A stretch of 15,310 bases of DNA from Microcoleaceae cyanobacterium UBA11344 (lineage in GTDB: Bacteria; Cyanobacteriota; Cyanobacteriia; Cyanobacteriales; Microcoleaceae). Position 1 is the first letter of the stretch; every line of letters begins with the position of its first letter. This document shows positions 1 to 7,958 of this stretch, in pieces. The notes under the pieces were generated by a model, which was given only the letters and a program-made list of their open reading frames with translations, searched no databases and was not told the DNA's origin. The position numbers and the translations under genes are program-made. Location of the stretch: positions 1 through 15,310 of the forward strand of contig DMYK01000574.1 in assembly GCA_003483675.1 (NCBI GenBank). The letters are read 5' to 3'.

Positions 1-20
1 TTTACTCCTTGATTTACCAA

Positions 21-608
21 TTAGGACTTAGTGGGCTTTTTTACTTCTGACAAAACTTCTTTAATTGCTGAGCTAACTGCCTCTTTAGACATAAACCCGT
101 TGATGGTTTCTAGCAACAACCACTCACTATATAAGTTGATTAAAGGTGCAGTTTCTTCCTGGAAAATTTGGATTCGCCGCCGAATAACTTCTGGAGTATC
201 ATCTGTACGATTTTCCTTGATGGCCCTCTTTCTCAGTCGCTGAACTAAAACTGAGTCTGGTACATCAAAATTGATAACACAATCACAACTTGCTTGGTTT
301 AAATCCCTTAATAATTTATCTAAAGCTCCTACTTGAGCCACGTTCCGAGGAAATCCGTCTAGTATCCAACCTGGTGTTGCTTCTTTTTTAGTCAATTGTT
401 CTTTTACAATATCTAGCACAATGCTATCAGGGACTAATGCCCCCTTATCTATATAAGATTGTGCTTTTTGGCCTCTGTCAGTTTTGTCTTTTCGCTCCTG
501 GCGCAGTAGTTCGCCCGTTGAGATGTGATGAATCCCGAAGTCCTGAGCCACAATAGCAGCTTGAGTGCCTTTGCCTGCACCATTCGGGCCTAAAAATATA
601 ATTCGCAT
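21..608 (-). CDS. adk: Adenylate kinase, short-LID form
   Basis: The 195-residue product interconverts ATP + AMP and 2 ADP in the cytoplasm. Visible motifs are a P-loop GPNGAGKGT at residues 7-15, the AMP-site STGELLR at 30-36, DGFPRN at 84-89, the arginine-rich segment RLRKR at 124-128 and DDTPEVIRRR at 136-145. The LID between about 128 and 137 is short and has no zinc-binding cysteines, as in other short bacterial adenylate kinases. The usual P-loop is GPPGAGKGT; here the second proline is Asn. The ATG start lies directly before the conserved beta-strand RIIFLG; no clear Shine-Dalgarno precedes it. The gene stands alone, divergent from the HTH gene at 866, and not in a ribosomal-protein operon, so it may be an additional adk paralogue (inference). 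The family assignment is secure. Confidence 0.95.
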   Translation of the reverse strand: MRIIFLGPNGAGKGTQAAIVAQDFGIHHISTGELLRQERKDKTDRGQKAQSYIDKGALVPDSIVLDIVKEQLTKKEATPGWILDGFPRNVAQVGALDKLLRDLNQASCDCVINFDVPDSVLVQRLRKRAIKENRTDDTPEVIRRRIQIFQEETAPLINLYSEWLLLETINGFMSKEAVSSAIKEVLSEVKKPTKS

Positions 609-690
609 ACTTTTTATGATTCAACTGTTGGATAAGCTAGGATTGTTTTGTTGATAACGAACTTAAAGCTAACAAAGACTACCAAATTAC

Positions 691-845
691 GCTATCATTA
701 CATTAGCCTTTTCCCAAAGGACTAGAAACTGTCACAAAAAAATATGACCGCAAGCATGAAAGACCCATGTGATATCTACCTTAAAACAAAAAAAAATAAT
801 CCGCAACTATTGAACGTTATCAATTTATGCTACCATTACGTTAGC
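691..845. promoter_or_regulatory. Pair of 17-bp operator-like sites
   Basis: GCTATCATTACATTAGC at 691-707 and GCTACCATTACGTTAGC at 829-845 match at 15 of 17 positions. Both start with GCTA and end with TAGC, so each is a partial palindrome. They lie in the 257-bp space between the divergent adk and HTH genes, 138 bp apart start to start, and the second ends 20 bp before the HTH gene's ATG. Binding sites for the adjacent HTH protein are the obvious guess. This is inferred from position and repetition only. Confidence 0.45.
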
Positions 846-865
846 AATTTCCACCAATACTAAAA

Positions 866-1387
866 ATGGTTACACGAAAACCTACTAGAAAGGATCTATT
901 TGCCGAAGCGGCCCAAACTTGGGATTTGAATCGCATCTATGAACTATTTACCGAAGCTAAACGTCGTATTTTACCCAACGCCCGCCAAGGTCTCACTGAT
1001 ACAGAAAAATTATATTTGCGTGGTCTGTTGTGCAATTGCAGCCCTAGTGATATTGCGCGTCAATTGTCGAAAAGTGCTAGGGGGGCTGAGGTTTATATGT
1101 GCAAAACTCTCTATCAATATTTTAAGGGTATTCCTGAAACTCCTAGTGATGATGTGGGTAATTGGCGCAATGTTCATCAATGGTTGGATAAAGCTGGTTA
1201 TAAAGTAGATTTATCGGGTGATTCTACTGTCGGTAGGTCTTTACCAAAAGACGCTAAGATACATATAACTGATATACATTTTTTTAATGAAAATAATAAT
1301 GCAACAATTTCTATAGATATTAATATTAAGTTATCGTTTCCTTCAGAGGTGAAAAGTCAAGGTGAGGATGACATAGCAAATGATTAA
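866..1387 (+). CDS. HTH-domain protein (vMAP N-terminal type)
   Basis: A 173-residue soluble protein. Residues about 43-88 (LTDTEKLYLRGLL then SPSDIARQLSKSARGAEVYMCKTLYQYF) form a helix-turn-helix resembling the HTH domain found at the N-terminus of cyanobacterial vWA-MoxR-associated (vMAP) proteins. There it usually precedes a larger effector or NTPase domain. Here only about 60 residues follow the domain, ending in a beta-rich, acidic tail (IHITDIHFF, ATISIDINIKLSF, then GEDDIAND). No enzymatic domain is visible. It is therefore either a stand-alone DNA-binding protein or the remnant of a longer vMAP protein. The ATG follows an A-rich stretch with no Shine-Dalgarno. The paired 17-bp sites upstream suggest autoregulation (inference). 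The HTH is fairly sure; the function is not known. Confidence 0.7.
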   Translation: MVTRKPTRKDLFAEAAQTWDLNRIYELFTEAKRRILPNARQGLTDTEKLYLRGLLCNCSPSDIARQLSKSARGAEVYMCKTLYQYFKGIPETPSDDVGNWRNVHQWLDKAGYKVDLSGDSTVGRSLPKDAKIHITDIHFFNENNNATISIDINIKLSFPSEVKSQGEDDIAND

Positions 1388-1510
1388 AGATAAATTTAGG
1401 AAAACCAGGTGAAACTGGCTAGATTTAAATGGTGGCTTTTTCTGGTTTCTCGATCGCACCCAAAGTCGTTCCCCCCCCAATAAAAGAGACCCAGGGATAA
1501 ATCTATCTAC

Positions 1511-1598
1511 TTAGTATAGCCAGATAAAACCAGTCCCACCTTCAAGGGGTTAGCTTGAAAGTAGGACTGGCGCGTCCGGGTAATTTTGATTAGTATAG
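1511..1598. repeat. 41-nt hairpin flanked by TTAGTATAG direct repeats
   Basis: The arms at 1530-1546 and 1554-1570 (CCAGTCCCACCTTCAAG and CTTGAAAGTAGGACTGG) pair at 15 of 17 positions around a 7-nt loop, GGGTTAG. The nonamer TTAGTATAG occurs directly repeated at 1511-1519 and 1590-1598, on either side. A structured flank-hairpin-flank unit of this kind could be a dispersed intergenic repeat or MITE-like remnant, or a structured RNA. No U-tract follows, so an intrinsic terminator is unlikely. The pairing is seen directly; the identity is unknown. Confidence 0.55.
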
Positions 1599-1795
1599 GT
1601 GACAACCGATCGCCCTTAGCATCGACCGTTTGGAATATCTAAGTTTATTGATTATAAAAAAAGTAGCTTGTCTGGCTTAACAAGGCTGCGATCGCAGTAT
1701 TTCTACAAAAATTGCTCTAATTCGCCCTCAAACAAGTCGCCCCAAGGGCCAAAACAAATTTCGCGCGATCGCAACTGTGAGGACAGAATTATCTG

Positions 1796-1824
1796 TTGAC
1801 AAAAAGCACACTAACTGCTAATAA
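1796..1824 (+). promoter_or_regulatory. Sigma70-type promoter for cbiD
   Basis: A perfect -35 TTGACA at 1796-1801 is followed after 17 bp by the -10-like TAATAA at 1819-1824. This would put the transcription start near 1831, leaving a leader of about 100 nt before the cbiD ATG at 1930. Confidence 0.5.
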
Positions 1825-1929
1825 TATCAAACCCTAGAATTGGGATTAAACTCTTTGATAACATACTGAGAACTGTCACTGCTACAGCGTGATGTCGATC
1901 CTCAGCAAATTTACGGACATCTGCATTCT

Positions 1930-3075
1930 ATGAACACAAAAAATCAACCTCGATCCGGGTATACACTGCCAGTATTTGCTTGTGCTGCTGCACTAGGAGC
2001 CCTGCGGTGCTTGCGTAGAGGTATGCAGTCCGTAGATAGCGTCTCAGTAGATTTACTTGAACCAGCAATCACCGCAGAAATTCCGATCGAACAAGTATCT
2101 GTACTAAAAACTGACACAGCCTTAGCTGTGACTCGCTCCGATCCGGGGGATAACCTAGATCTGACTCGCAATACCCCCGTTTGGGCAATGGTGGAATTGT
2201 CGAGAGTGGGAGAGGGAGAAACTTTGGGGAAAAACGACAACAAGTTACTGATTGTTGGGGGCGAGGGAATTGGACATCACTCGGAAGGTGGAGGAGCGGC
2301 TATCTATGATTACGCCCTGCGGCTGTTGCGTGTGAATCTGAGCCGAGAACTCGAAAAGGGAGAAAAAATTACTGTCACCCTGATTCTGCCATCTGGTCGC
2401 CAACTGGCCGCCCGTACTTCTAACGAAGCTTTCGGCGTGGTAGAAGGACTGTCGCTGCTGGGTACAACTGGCATTTCTCAACCTCTGAGCGCCCCGGGAC
2501 AGTTGGAAGCTTACCGCGAACAACTGCAACAAAAAGCTGAACTGTTTGACTGTTTGGTTTTCTGCATCGGCGAAAACGGCTTGGATTTGGCCCGACAACT
2601 GGGGATTAATCCTGATCGGCTGGTCAAAACGGCTAACTGGCTGGGCCCGCTGCTCGTAGAGGCTGGATATCAAGGCGTGCAGTCAATTTTGCTGTTTGGC
2701 TATCATGGCAAACTGATGAAATTGGCTGCGGGGATTTTTCACACTCATCACCACCTCGCTGACGGGCGTCGGGAAATTTTGACAGCTTACTGTGCGCGAG
2801 CCCGAATGCCCGCTGATGTGTGTTCCTCGATTTTTGCCGCAGCGACGGCCGAAGACGCTCTCCAGCAACTGCGGGCTTTAGACGGCTCCACTGGCAGCAA
2901 TTGGGTCGATCGAGTTTACGGCGACATCGCCCAACAGATAGATTTGCGATCGTCCGATTGCATTTTCGCTCACACCGGGCTGCGCGTCCCCGTCGGCTCG
3001 GTGATGTTCGGGCGCGATCGCCAAATTATTGTTAAAAGTGAAATGGGTGATACATTTCTCACCCAAATTTGTTAA
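1930..3075 (+). CDS. cbiD: Cobalt-precorrin-5B C1-methyltransferase CbiD
   Basis: The product uses SAM to methylate C1 of cobalt-precorrin-5B in the anaerobic (early cobalt) route of the corrin ring, supplying pseudocobalamin. The 381 residues fit the family length. Family features are the N-terminal RSGYTLPVFACAAALGA (residues 9-25), which matches the conserved CbiD start, the SNEAFGVVEGLSLLGTTGI segment in the middle, and a C-terminal FGYHGKLMKLAAGIFHTHHH stretch. The start is the first ATG, about 100 nt after a TTGACA/TAATAA promoter; no strong Shine-Dalgarno is present. guaA follows on the same strand after 115 bp, a pairing often seen in cyanobacteria. No B12 riboswitch was recognised in the leader. 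Confidence 0.95.
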   Translation: MNTKNQPRSGYTLPVFACAAALGALRCLRRGMQSVDSVSVDLLEPAITAEIPIEQVSVLKTDTALAVTRSDPGDNLDLTRNTPVWAMVELSRVGEGETLGKNDNKLLIVGGEGIGHHSEGGGAAIYDYALRLLRVNLSRELEKGEKITVTLILPSGRQLAARTSNEAFGVVEGLSLLGTTGISQPLSAPGQLEAYREQLQQKAELFDCLVFCIGENGLDLARQLGINPDRLVKTANWLGPLLVEAGYQGVQSILLFGYHGKLMKLAAGIFHTHHHLADGRREILTAYCARARMPADVCSSIFAAATAEDALQQLRALDGSTGSNWVDRVYGDIAQQIDLRSSDCIFAHTGLRVPVGSVMFGRDRQIIVKSEMGDTFLTQIC

Positions 3076-3190
3076 TGTAGTGTGGATATCCCTGAATTCT
3101 CTTTAATCGAATCACTCATCCCTCGCTCATAAAGTCTTGCAGTTGACCGCAAGAATTACCAAGCACGCAACTACCAATTAAGCACTAACC

Positions 3191-4804
3191 GTGACTACTC
3201 AAATAGAAAATAAATCAGCTTTAACCAACTCGGAACAGGGGCAGAGCGATCGCCAGATGATCGTGATTCTCGACTTCGGTTCCCAGTATTCCGAATTGAT
3301 TGCTCGCCGCATTCGCGAAACTCAAGTATATTCAGAAGTTATTTCCTACCGCACTACTGCTGAACAGTTAGCAGCAATCAATCCTCAAGGAATTATTCTT
3401 TCAGGAGGGCCGAGTTCTGTATACGATGAAAAAGCTCCCCAATGCGACCCAGAAATTTGGAATTTGGGAATACCTGTGTTGGGAGTGTGTTACGGGATGC
3501 AGTTGATGGTAAAGCAGCTCGGAGGCACTGTTGAGCGAGCTAAATTAGCGGAATACGGCAAGGCATCACTATCTATTGACGACCCTACGGATTTGCTGAC
3601 AAATGTCGAAGAAGGTAGCACGATGTGGATGAGCCACGGCGATTCCTGTACCCAGTTGCCACTAGGTTTTGAAATCCTCGGTCATACTGAAAATACTCCC
3701 TGTGCGGCAATTGCTCACCACGAGAAAAAGCTTTACGGGGTTCAGTTCCATCCAGAAGTAGTTCACTCCATCGGCGGAATAGCTTTAATTCGCAATTTTG
3801 TTTACCATATTTGCGAGTGCGAACCGAATTGGACTACAGCTACTTTTGTGGAGGAATCTATTCGCGAAATTCGAGCGCAAGTCGGAGAAAAACGAGTTTT
3901 GCTGGCTCTATCCGGTGGCGTAGATTCTTCAACTTTGGCTTTTTTGCTGCACAGGGCGATCGGCGACAAACTTACCTGTATGTTTATCGATCAAGGGTTT
4001 ATGCGTAAGTATGAACCGGAACGGTTGGTGAAGTTATTTAAAGAGGAATTCCACATTGACGTTGAATATGTTAATGCTCGCGAACGCTTTTTAGCTCAAA
4101 TTGAAGGGATTACTGATCCTGAAGTAAAACGCAAGCGGATTGGTCACGAATTTATCAACGTATTTGAAGAAGAATCGAAGCGTCTCGGCCCCTTCGACTA
4201 CCTCGCCCAAGGCACTCTTTATCCTGATGTGATTGAGTCGGCTGACACTAATGCAGACCCGAAAAGTGGCGATCGAGTTGCTGTTAAGATTAAAAGCCAC
4301 CACAACGTCGGCGGTTTGCCGAAAGATTTGCGATTTAAGCTGATTGAACCGCTGCGAAAACTGTTTAAGGATGAAGTGCGAAAAGTCGGCCGGTCGATCG
4401 GGCTACCGGAAGAAATCGTGAACCGACAACCTTTCCCAGGCCCGGGATTGGCGATTCGGATTATAGGAGAAGTTACCGCAGAGAGATTAAATATTTTGCG
4501 GGATGCTGATTTTGTGGTTCGCCAAGAAATTAATCGGCATGGATTGTATAACGAACTTTGGCAAGCTTTTGCTGTGTTACTACCCATTCGCAGTGTAGGT
4601 GTGATGGGCGATCAGCGCACCTACGCTTACCCGATCGTCTTGCGATTTATTACCAGTGAAGATGGGATGACGGCTGACTGGGCGCGGGTTCCTTACGATT
4701 TGTTGGAACTGATCTCGAATCGGATTGTGAATGAGGTTAAAGGGGTGAACCGGGTGGTTTACGATATTACTTCTAAGCCGCCGGGTACGATCGAGTGGGA
4801 GTAA
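3191..4804 (+). CDS. guaA: GMP synthase (glutamine-hydrolysing)
   Basis: The enzyme converts XMP, glutamine and ATP to GMP, the last step of guanine nucleotide synthesis. The 537 residues include the full two-domain form. A class I glutamine amidotransferase domain spans about 22-210, with the nucleophile Cys100 in GVCYGMQ and the His187/Glu189 pair in FHPEV. An ATP-pyrophosphatase domain follows, with its PP-loop SGGVDSS at 241-247. The C-terminal dimerisation/XMP-binding domain ends in the typical EWE. The start is GTG; about 20 residues precede the conserved [10 protein letters not shown]. All catalytic residues are present, so the enzyme should be active. Confidence 0.98.
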   Translation: MTTQIENKSALTNSEQGQSDRQMIVILDFGSQYSELIARRIRETQVYSEVISYRTTAEQLAAINPQGIILSGGPSSVYDEKAPQCDPEIWNLGIPVLGVCYGMQLMVKQLGGTVERAKLAEYGKASLSIDDPTDLLTNVEEGSTMWMSHGDSCTQLPLGFEILGHTENTPCAAIAHHEKKLYGVQFHPEVVHSIGGIALIRNFVYHICECEPNWTTATFVEESIREIRAQVGEKRVLLALSGGVDSSTLAFLLHRAIGDKLTCMFIDQGFMRKYEPERLVKLFKEEFHIDVEYVNARERFLAQIEGITDPEVKRKRIGHEFINVFEEESKRLGPFDYLAQGTLYPDVIESADTNADPKSGDRVAVKIKSHHNVGGLPKDLRFKLIEPLRKLFKDEVRKVGRSIGLPEEIVNRQPFPGPGLAIRIIGEVTAERLNILRDADFVVRQEINRHGLYNELWQAFAVLLPIRSVGVMGDQRTYAYPIVLRFITSEDGMTADWARVPYDLLELISNRIVNEVKGVNRVVYDITSKPPGTIEWE

Positions 4805-4830
4805 TATTTGGTTCGGCGATGTGTCGGTGC

Positions 4831-4850
4831 CGATAGGTTGAAACCTGTCG
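4831..4850 (+). terminator. Possible guaA transcript-end hairpin
   Basis: CGATAGGTTGAAACCTGTCG can fold into an 8-bp stem (one G-U pair) with a TGAA tetraloop, 27 nt after the guaA stop. No T-run follows, so it is at best a factor-assisted terminator or an RNA-stabilising end. Confidence 0.3.
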
Positions 4851-4924
4851 CTCGCCCGTACTTTCGTCCGCCTGCACGGACTGAGGGATTGTAGGGTTAA
4901 TCTATTTGAATGCACAGGAGATCT

Positions 4925-4953
4925 GTAGGGACACAGCAGTGCTGTGTCCTTAC
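4925..4953. repeat. Palindromic repeat in the convergent spacer
   Basis: The arms GGACACAGCA (4929-4938) and TGCTGTGTCC (4940-4949) are perfect complements around a single G. GTAG and TTAC outside extend the stem to 14 bp with one G-U pair. Short palindromes of the type GTAGGGACAC...GTGTCC are, to my knowledge, widely dispersed in cyanobacterial intergenic DNA. It sits between guaA and the converging CRISPR operon, where it could form a bidirectional transcript end. Confidence 0.6.
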
Positions 4954-5007
4954 CGATATCTAATTCGTTTAACAGGATTCGATCTGATGGGGGAGTAGGA
5001 AGGGCGA

Positions 5008-5028
5008 TCGCTTTTATGGGGAAAGCGA
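5008..5028 (-). terminator. Hairpin at the end of the CRISPR operon
   Basis: TCGCTTT (5008-5014) and AAAGCGA (5022-5028) form a 7-bp stem with a 7-nt loop just after the last stop codon of the minus-strand operon. The distal arm overlaps a HIP1 octamer (5004-5011), so part of the symmetry may be coincidental. No U-tract follows. Confidence 0.3.
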
Positions 5029-5029
5029 A

Positions 5030-7372
5030 TCAATCCACACATTTGACACTTTTAATACTCCCATCTTCCTTGAGAGCAGTAATCTTTACATGAACTGCTT
5101 GTCCTTCTGTCAATAAAGCTGCTTTTTTAGGCTCCTTCTCCGTAAGCTTTAAGACTTCCAAGATATGATAAGTTACCTTATTGCTGTTGATGCTAGTTAC
5201 AGTAGCCTCCAAAATTTGTCCAATCTCAAACTTTTTTGACTTAACAGCTCTAGCAATTTCCACTTGCCGTTCTGACTTGACTACAACACTTGGTAAAATA
5301 CTGGCAGAAGACGCTTGATCGAGTCTGCGATTATCATCGATTCCTGCTACTTGTAGCGGAGTTGGTAGAACTCGACGCTCTTTGTACTCGTTAGGCTCAA
5401 TCGTCATATACTCAGCATCTAGTGAGTTTTGTAGACCTTCGCATTGCAACATTGCCAATAACATTTCGATTCGAGGAAGCTCATCTAAGGTGGTAGCTTT
5501 ACGTCCCTCTAAATGGTCATTTTCGTGAATATTCTCCAGTACATAATCCTCAAAGGCTTTTATGCACTCTTCGCGTTCTGAATCAGTGTTAGCTTTCTCT
5601 CCATATTTCCAATGATTGTTATCAGTGAATAAGGTATTGTAGCGTTGAGTGCGATCGCCAAACCAAAGCTCATCAATCTTCACCTTAACAGCACCCATCC
5701 CCAAAGGTTTACCCATACCTAGAGAAAAGCAGTATCTCTCGTCTTCTGCAATCATCAATACCCACAATATTGCACCAATCTCTACTTTACTCAAGTTCTC
5801 AAAGTAGATGGTAAATGAAAAGTTAATACCTTCATCAATCGGTTTAATTAGACTCGTTTGGGTACCTGCTGCGTCACCATGAAATTCAATCTGAGCAGGT
5901 TTATGCCAGTACAGCTTGTGTCCTCGAATAACTGTTTTTCCTGGTTCTGTATCGTTTGGTGGACTGCTAGCATAGTGCATGAGTTGACTCTTATTTGCCC
6001 CAGTTTCTGGTGATTGAACCAAGTAATGCTGAAATGTTGTAGGTTTTGGGCTAGATAACAGAATAGTTTTGGGTTCTTGATTCAGGCTTTGCTGTACCAT
6101 CTCCTGCTGATGTGGCTTCAGGATACCATCGCTGATAAACACCCGACCAGCACGACTTTGTTCTATTCCTTCAGGTTGCTTGTCACGTCGGACAAAGCCA
6201 AAAATAGCTTCAGCTATATCAGTGACTGCTGGTTTATCTTTAGAATCTTTCAGAAAATGAGGAATAAAATCTCGTGCAGTTGAAGCTTTTCCATTACCTT
6301 GAGGAGAGTAAGGAATCCGAAAGTTAGGACTTTGACCAAATAGCGTCACTGGTTGTCCTGTTTGGGGTTGACAGTAGAAGATACAACGACGATTTTTTAG
6401 AACACCTCTATTTGGCTCGAATGGTGGCTGCTTTTGAAAAGGAGTTAAAGCGCTGTAATAGTCCTGAATTGCATCTTCACTGATTGGAATCAGTTCAGCG
6501 TTTGGGTTTGGTTCTCGGATAATGCAGTGATTCTGACGTTTGAGATCGCCGGGATTATTGCCTCCTTCCAGCATATTGCCGCTAGTTACTACAACTCCTT
6601 GATATTTATAGGTTGTACAATTCCCACTGACTTTCCCAGCAAAACGGCGAGTGTTTTTTGTATAGATATCTTCAAAACTAATATTCATAAAATACCGAGG
6701 TCTATAATCTGATAGGTTGCTCATTGGAATAAACCCAGAGATTGACCGTAACATATCCTCTTGAACCCAGACGAAGGGAGCCTCATCAACAAGCAGAGCG
6801 GGACGAATAAACCAACCATCTTGTCTTTCTACCAAGTAGCCAGCTTTAATATTTTGGGGTTTAACATATTTCTTGTATTCTTCCTTCAGTGGATCGTCTT
6901 TATCGGCAGCAACGGCTCTAAAGAAAAAGTGCTGTTGATCTGAAACACGATCTATTTTTCCAAAACTAACAATTTCAACTATAGTTCGTAGCATTCCTCG
7001 TATGCTACTACCAGATATGGCAGCAAGATTACCGCCAGGGTAACTAAAGAAAGCCGCAAGAATTTCTCGTCTTTCCTTTTCCCACTTTGCTTTTTCGTCT
7101 TTCTCCCATCGCTCTTTTTCTTCTTTTGTTTTATGTGTGGGAGGTTCTGAGTATTTAGCAAAATCCTCGGGACTCCAACCACAACGATTGTAAAGTGGAG
7201 ATTTCGTTGTTAAAGTACATTTAATTCTCCCAGTGTGACGCTCTGGATGATAGCGATCGCCACTTGGTAAATCTTCTGCTTCAACAACCTTTGCAGGTAA
7301 TTCCACGAAATTGTATGGCGCTTTAGCTATACGATCTGACTGTTTAATTTCTTTGATGTGTTTAGGATTCAT
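5030..7372 (-). CDS. Cas7-like RAMP with large insertion (TIGR03986 type)
   Basis: This 780-residue protein is the last gene of the type III-D operon. It starts with the family-typical KAPYNFVELPAKVV (residues 17-30). A RAMP fold begins near 44, with the helix-capping ISGSSIRGMLR at 119-129 and the glycine-rich loop LGMGKPLGMG at 551-560. The roughly 400 residues between these are far longer than in a simple Cas7, hence a Cas7 with an insertion. A very charged, probably helical stretch lies at 80-104. The last 80 residues (about 700-780: FEIGQILEATVTSI, EGQAVHVKITAL) look like an OB/S1-type fold that may bind RNA. In III-D effector complexes this subunit is expected to cover one end of the crRNA backbone. 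Its ATG overlaps the csx19 stop (TAATG) and has a GGAG ribosome site. The family is confident; the domain roles are inferred. Confidence 0.9.
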   Translation of the reverse strand: MNPKHIKEIKQSDRIAKAPYNFVELPAKVVEAEDLPSGDRYHPERHTGRIKCTLTTKSPLYNRCGWSPEDFAKYSEPPTHKTKEEKERWEKDEKAKWEKERREILAAFFSYPGGNLAAISGSSIRGMLRTIVEIVSFGKIDRVSDQQHFFFRAVAADKDDPLKEEYKKYVKPQNIKAGYLVERQDGWFIRPALLVDEAPFVWVQEDMLRSISGFIPMSNLSDYRPRYFMNISFEDIYTKNTRRFAGKVSGNCTTYKYQGVVVTSGNMLEGGNNPGDLKRQNHCIIREPNPNAELIPISEDAIQDYYSALTPFQKQPPFEPNRGVLKNRRCIFYCQPQTGQPVTLFGQSPNFRIPYSPQGNGKASTARDFIPHFLKDSKDKPAVTDIAEAIFGFVRRDKQPEGIEQSRAGRVFISDGILKPHQQEMVQQSLNQEPKTILLSSPKPTTFQHYLVQSPETGANKSQLMHYASSPPNDTEPGKTVIRGHKLYWHKPAQIEFHGDAAGTQTSLIKPIDEGINFSFTIYFENLSKVEIGAILWVLMIAEDERYCFSLGMGKPLGMGAVKVKIDELWFGDRTQRYNTLFTDNNHWKYGEKANTDSEREECIKAFEDYVLENIHENDHLEGRKATTLDELPRIEMLLAMLQCEGLQNSLDAEYMTIEPNEYKERRVLPTPLQVAGIDDNRRLDQASSASILPSVVVKSERQVEIARAVKSKKFEIGQILEATVTSINSNKVTYHILEVLKLTEKEPKKAALLTEGQAVHVKITALKEDGSIKSVKCVD

Positions 7373-7956
7373 TATTTAATCTCCAGTTTAGTAGTTAGAG
7401 CGACAAGACGGCTGAGATAGATACGAGCTAAACCCGTTTCTTCCTCATATTTGATGTAGTGATGTACGAGCAAGCGCACGGGATTGATTAAGCGATCGCC
7501 ATTCAACTCGATATCAGTAAATGGCACGGCGTGTTTCAGTCCTTGCGAACCATCCCAAAGCAAAGTAAAGTTACCCTGCTTCTCTCCATGCGTTCCCCAA
7601 AGAATCTGACTTTCTGGGATTTTATCTTCCTCTGGATTCCCGATGAAACGCCATCTAAACTTTTTATCGCTAATCTGCCAAAGCAACAATTCACCATTCT
7701 GACCGAAGATACGACATTGTTGCAAAGTCAATAACCGCAACTGAGGAAAATCAACTTTAAATTCAGGCTTGTGAAATATTTTTTCAGCCGTTGTCAACTT
7801 TTCATTATCAAACCTTCCCCAAATTATCCCATCTTCACCATGAGCCAATAGGTAAGGTGTTTGTGCGGATACAGATGGTGCTTGAGATTTTAACCAACGG
7901 CGTAAATCATCATCATCTTTAAAAATTATTACTTGCGACTCTCTATGTTCACTCAT
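7372..7956 (-). CDS. csx19: Csx19 (TIGR03984), type III-D accessory subunit
   Basis: A small protein of about 194 residues with the family pattern PYLLAHGEDGIIWGRFD (near 40-60), LRLLTLQQCRIFG in the middle, and ILWGTHGE followed by TLLWDGSQGLKHAVP in the C-terminal half. Csx19 is restricted to III-D loci and is a component of their effector complex; no catalytic residues are evident. Two starts are possible. A GTG at 7962 overlaps the previous stop (GTGA) but leaves only 4 nt to the AAGG site at 7967-7970. The ATG at 7956 has a 10-nt spacing and is preferred. The gene's end overlaps the next start by one base. Confidence 0.85.
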   Translation of the reverse strand: MSEHRESQVIIFKDDDDLRRWLKSQAPSVSAQTPYLLAHGEDGIIWGRFDNEKLTTAEKIFHKPEFKVDFPQLRLLTLQQCRIFGQNGELLLWQISDKKFRWRFIGNPEEDKIPESQILWGTHGEKQGNFTLLWDGSQGLKHAVPFTDIELNGDRLINPVRLLVHHYIKYEEETGLARIYLSRLVALTTKLEIK

Positions 7957-7958
7957 AT

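Larger units (their letters stand above)
1388..1929. other. Gene-free spacer between HTH gene and cbiD
   Basis: No convincing coding frame is seen in these 542 bases. The stretch holds a weak inverted repeat downstream of the HTH gene (AAACCAG at 1402-1408 and CTGGTTT at 1442-1448, with no U-tract), the strong hairpin at 1530-1570 with flanking direct repeats, a HIP1 octamer at 1688-1695, and the cbiD promoter near 1796-1824. No cobalamin riboswitch consensus was recognised. Confidence 0.6.

Noticed and set aside
1402..1448. Intrinsic terminator after the HTH gene
   Set aside because: The arms AAACCAG/CTGGTTT are short, the loop is over 30 nt, and no T-run follows the second arm.
1600..1929. 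Cobalamin riboswitch upstream of cbiD
   Set aside because: The leader is about 100 nt from the proposed promoter and no B12-box-like conserved block or the expected multi-stem layout was found.
4580..4915. Minus-strand open frame opposite the end of guaA
   Set aside because: It overlaps the conserved guaA C-terminus, has no family-like motifs and no ribosome site; it is a by-product of guaA codon structure.
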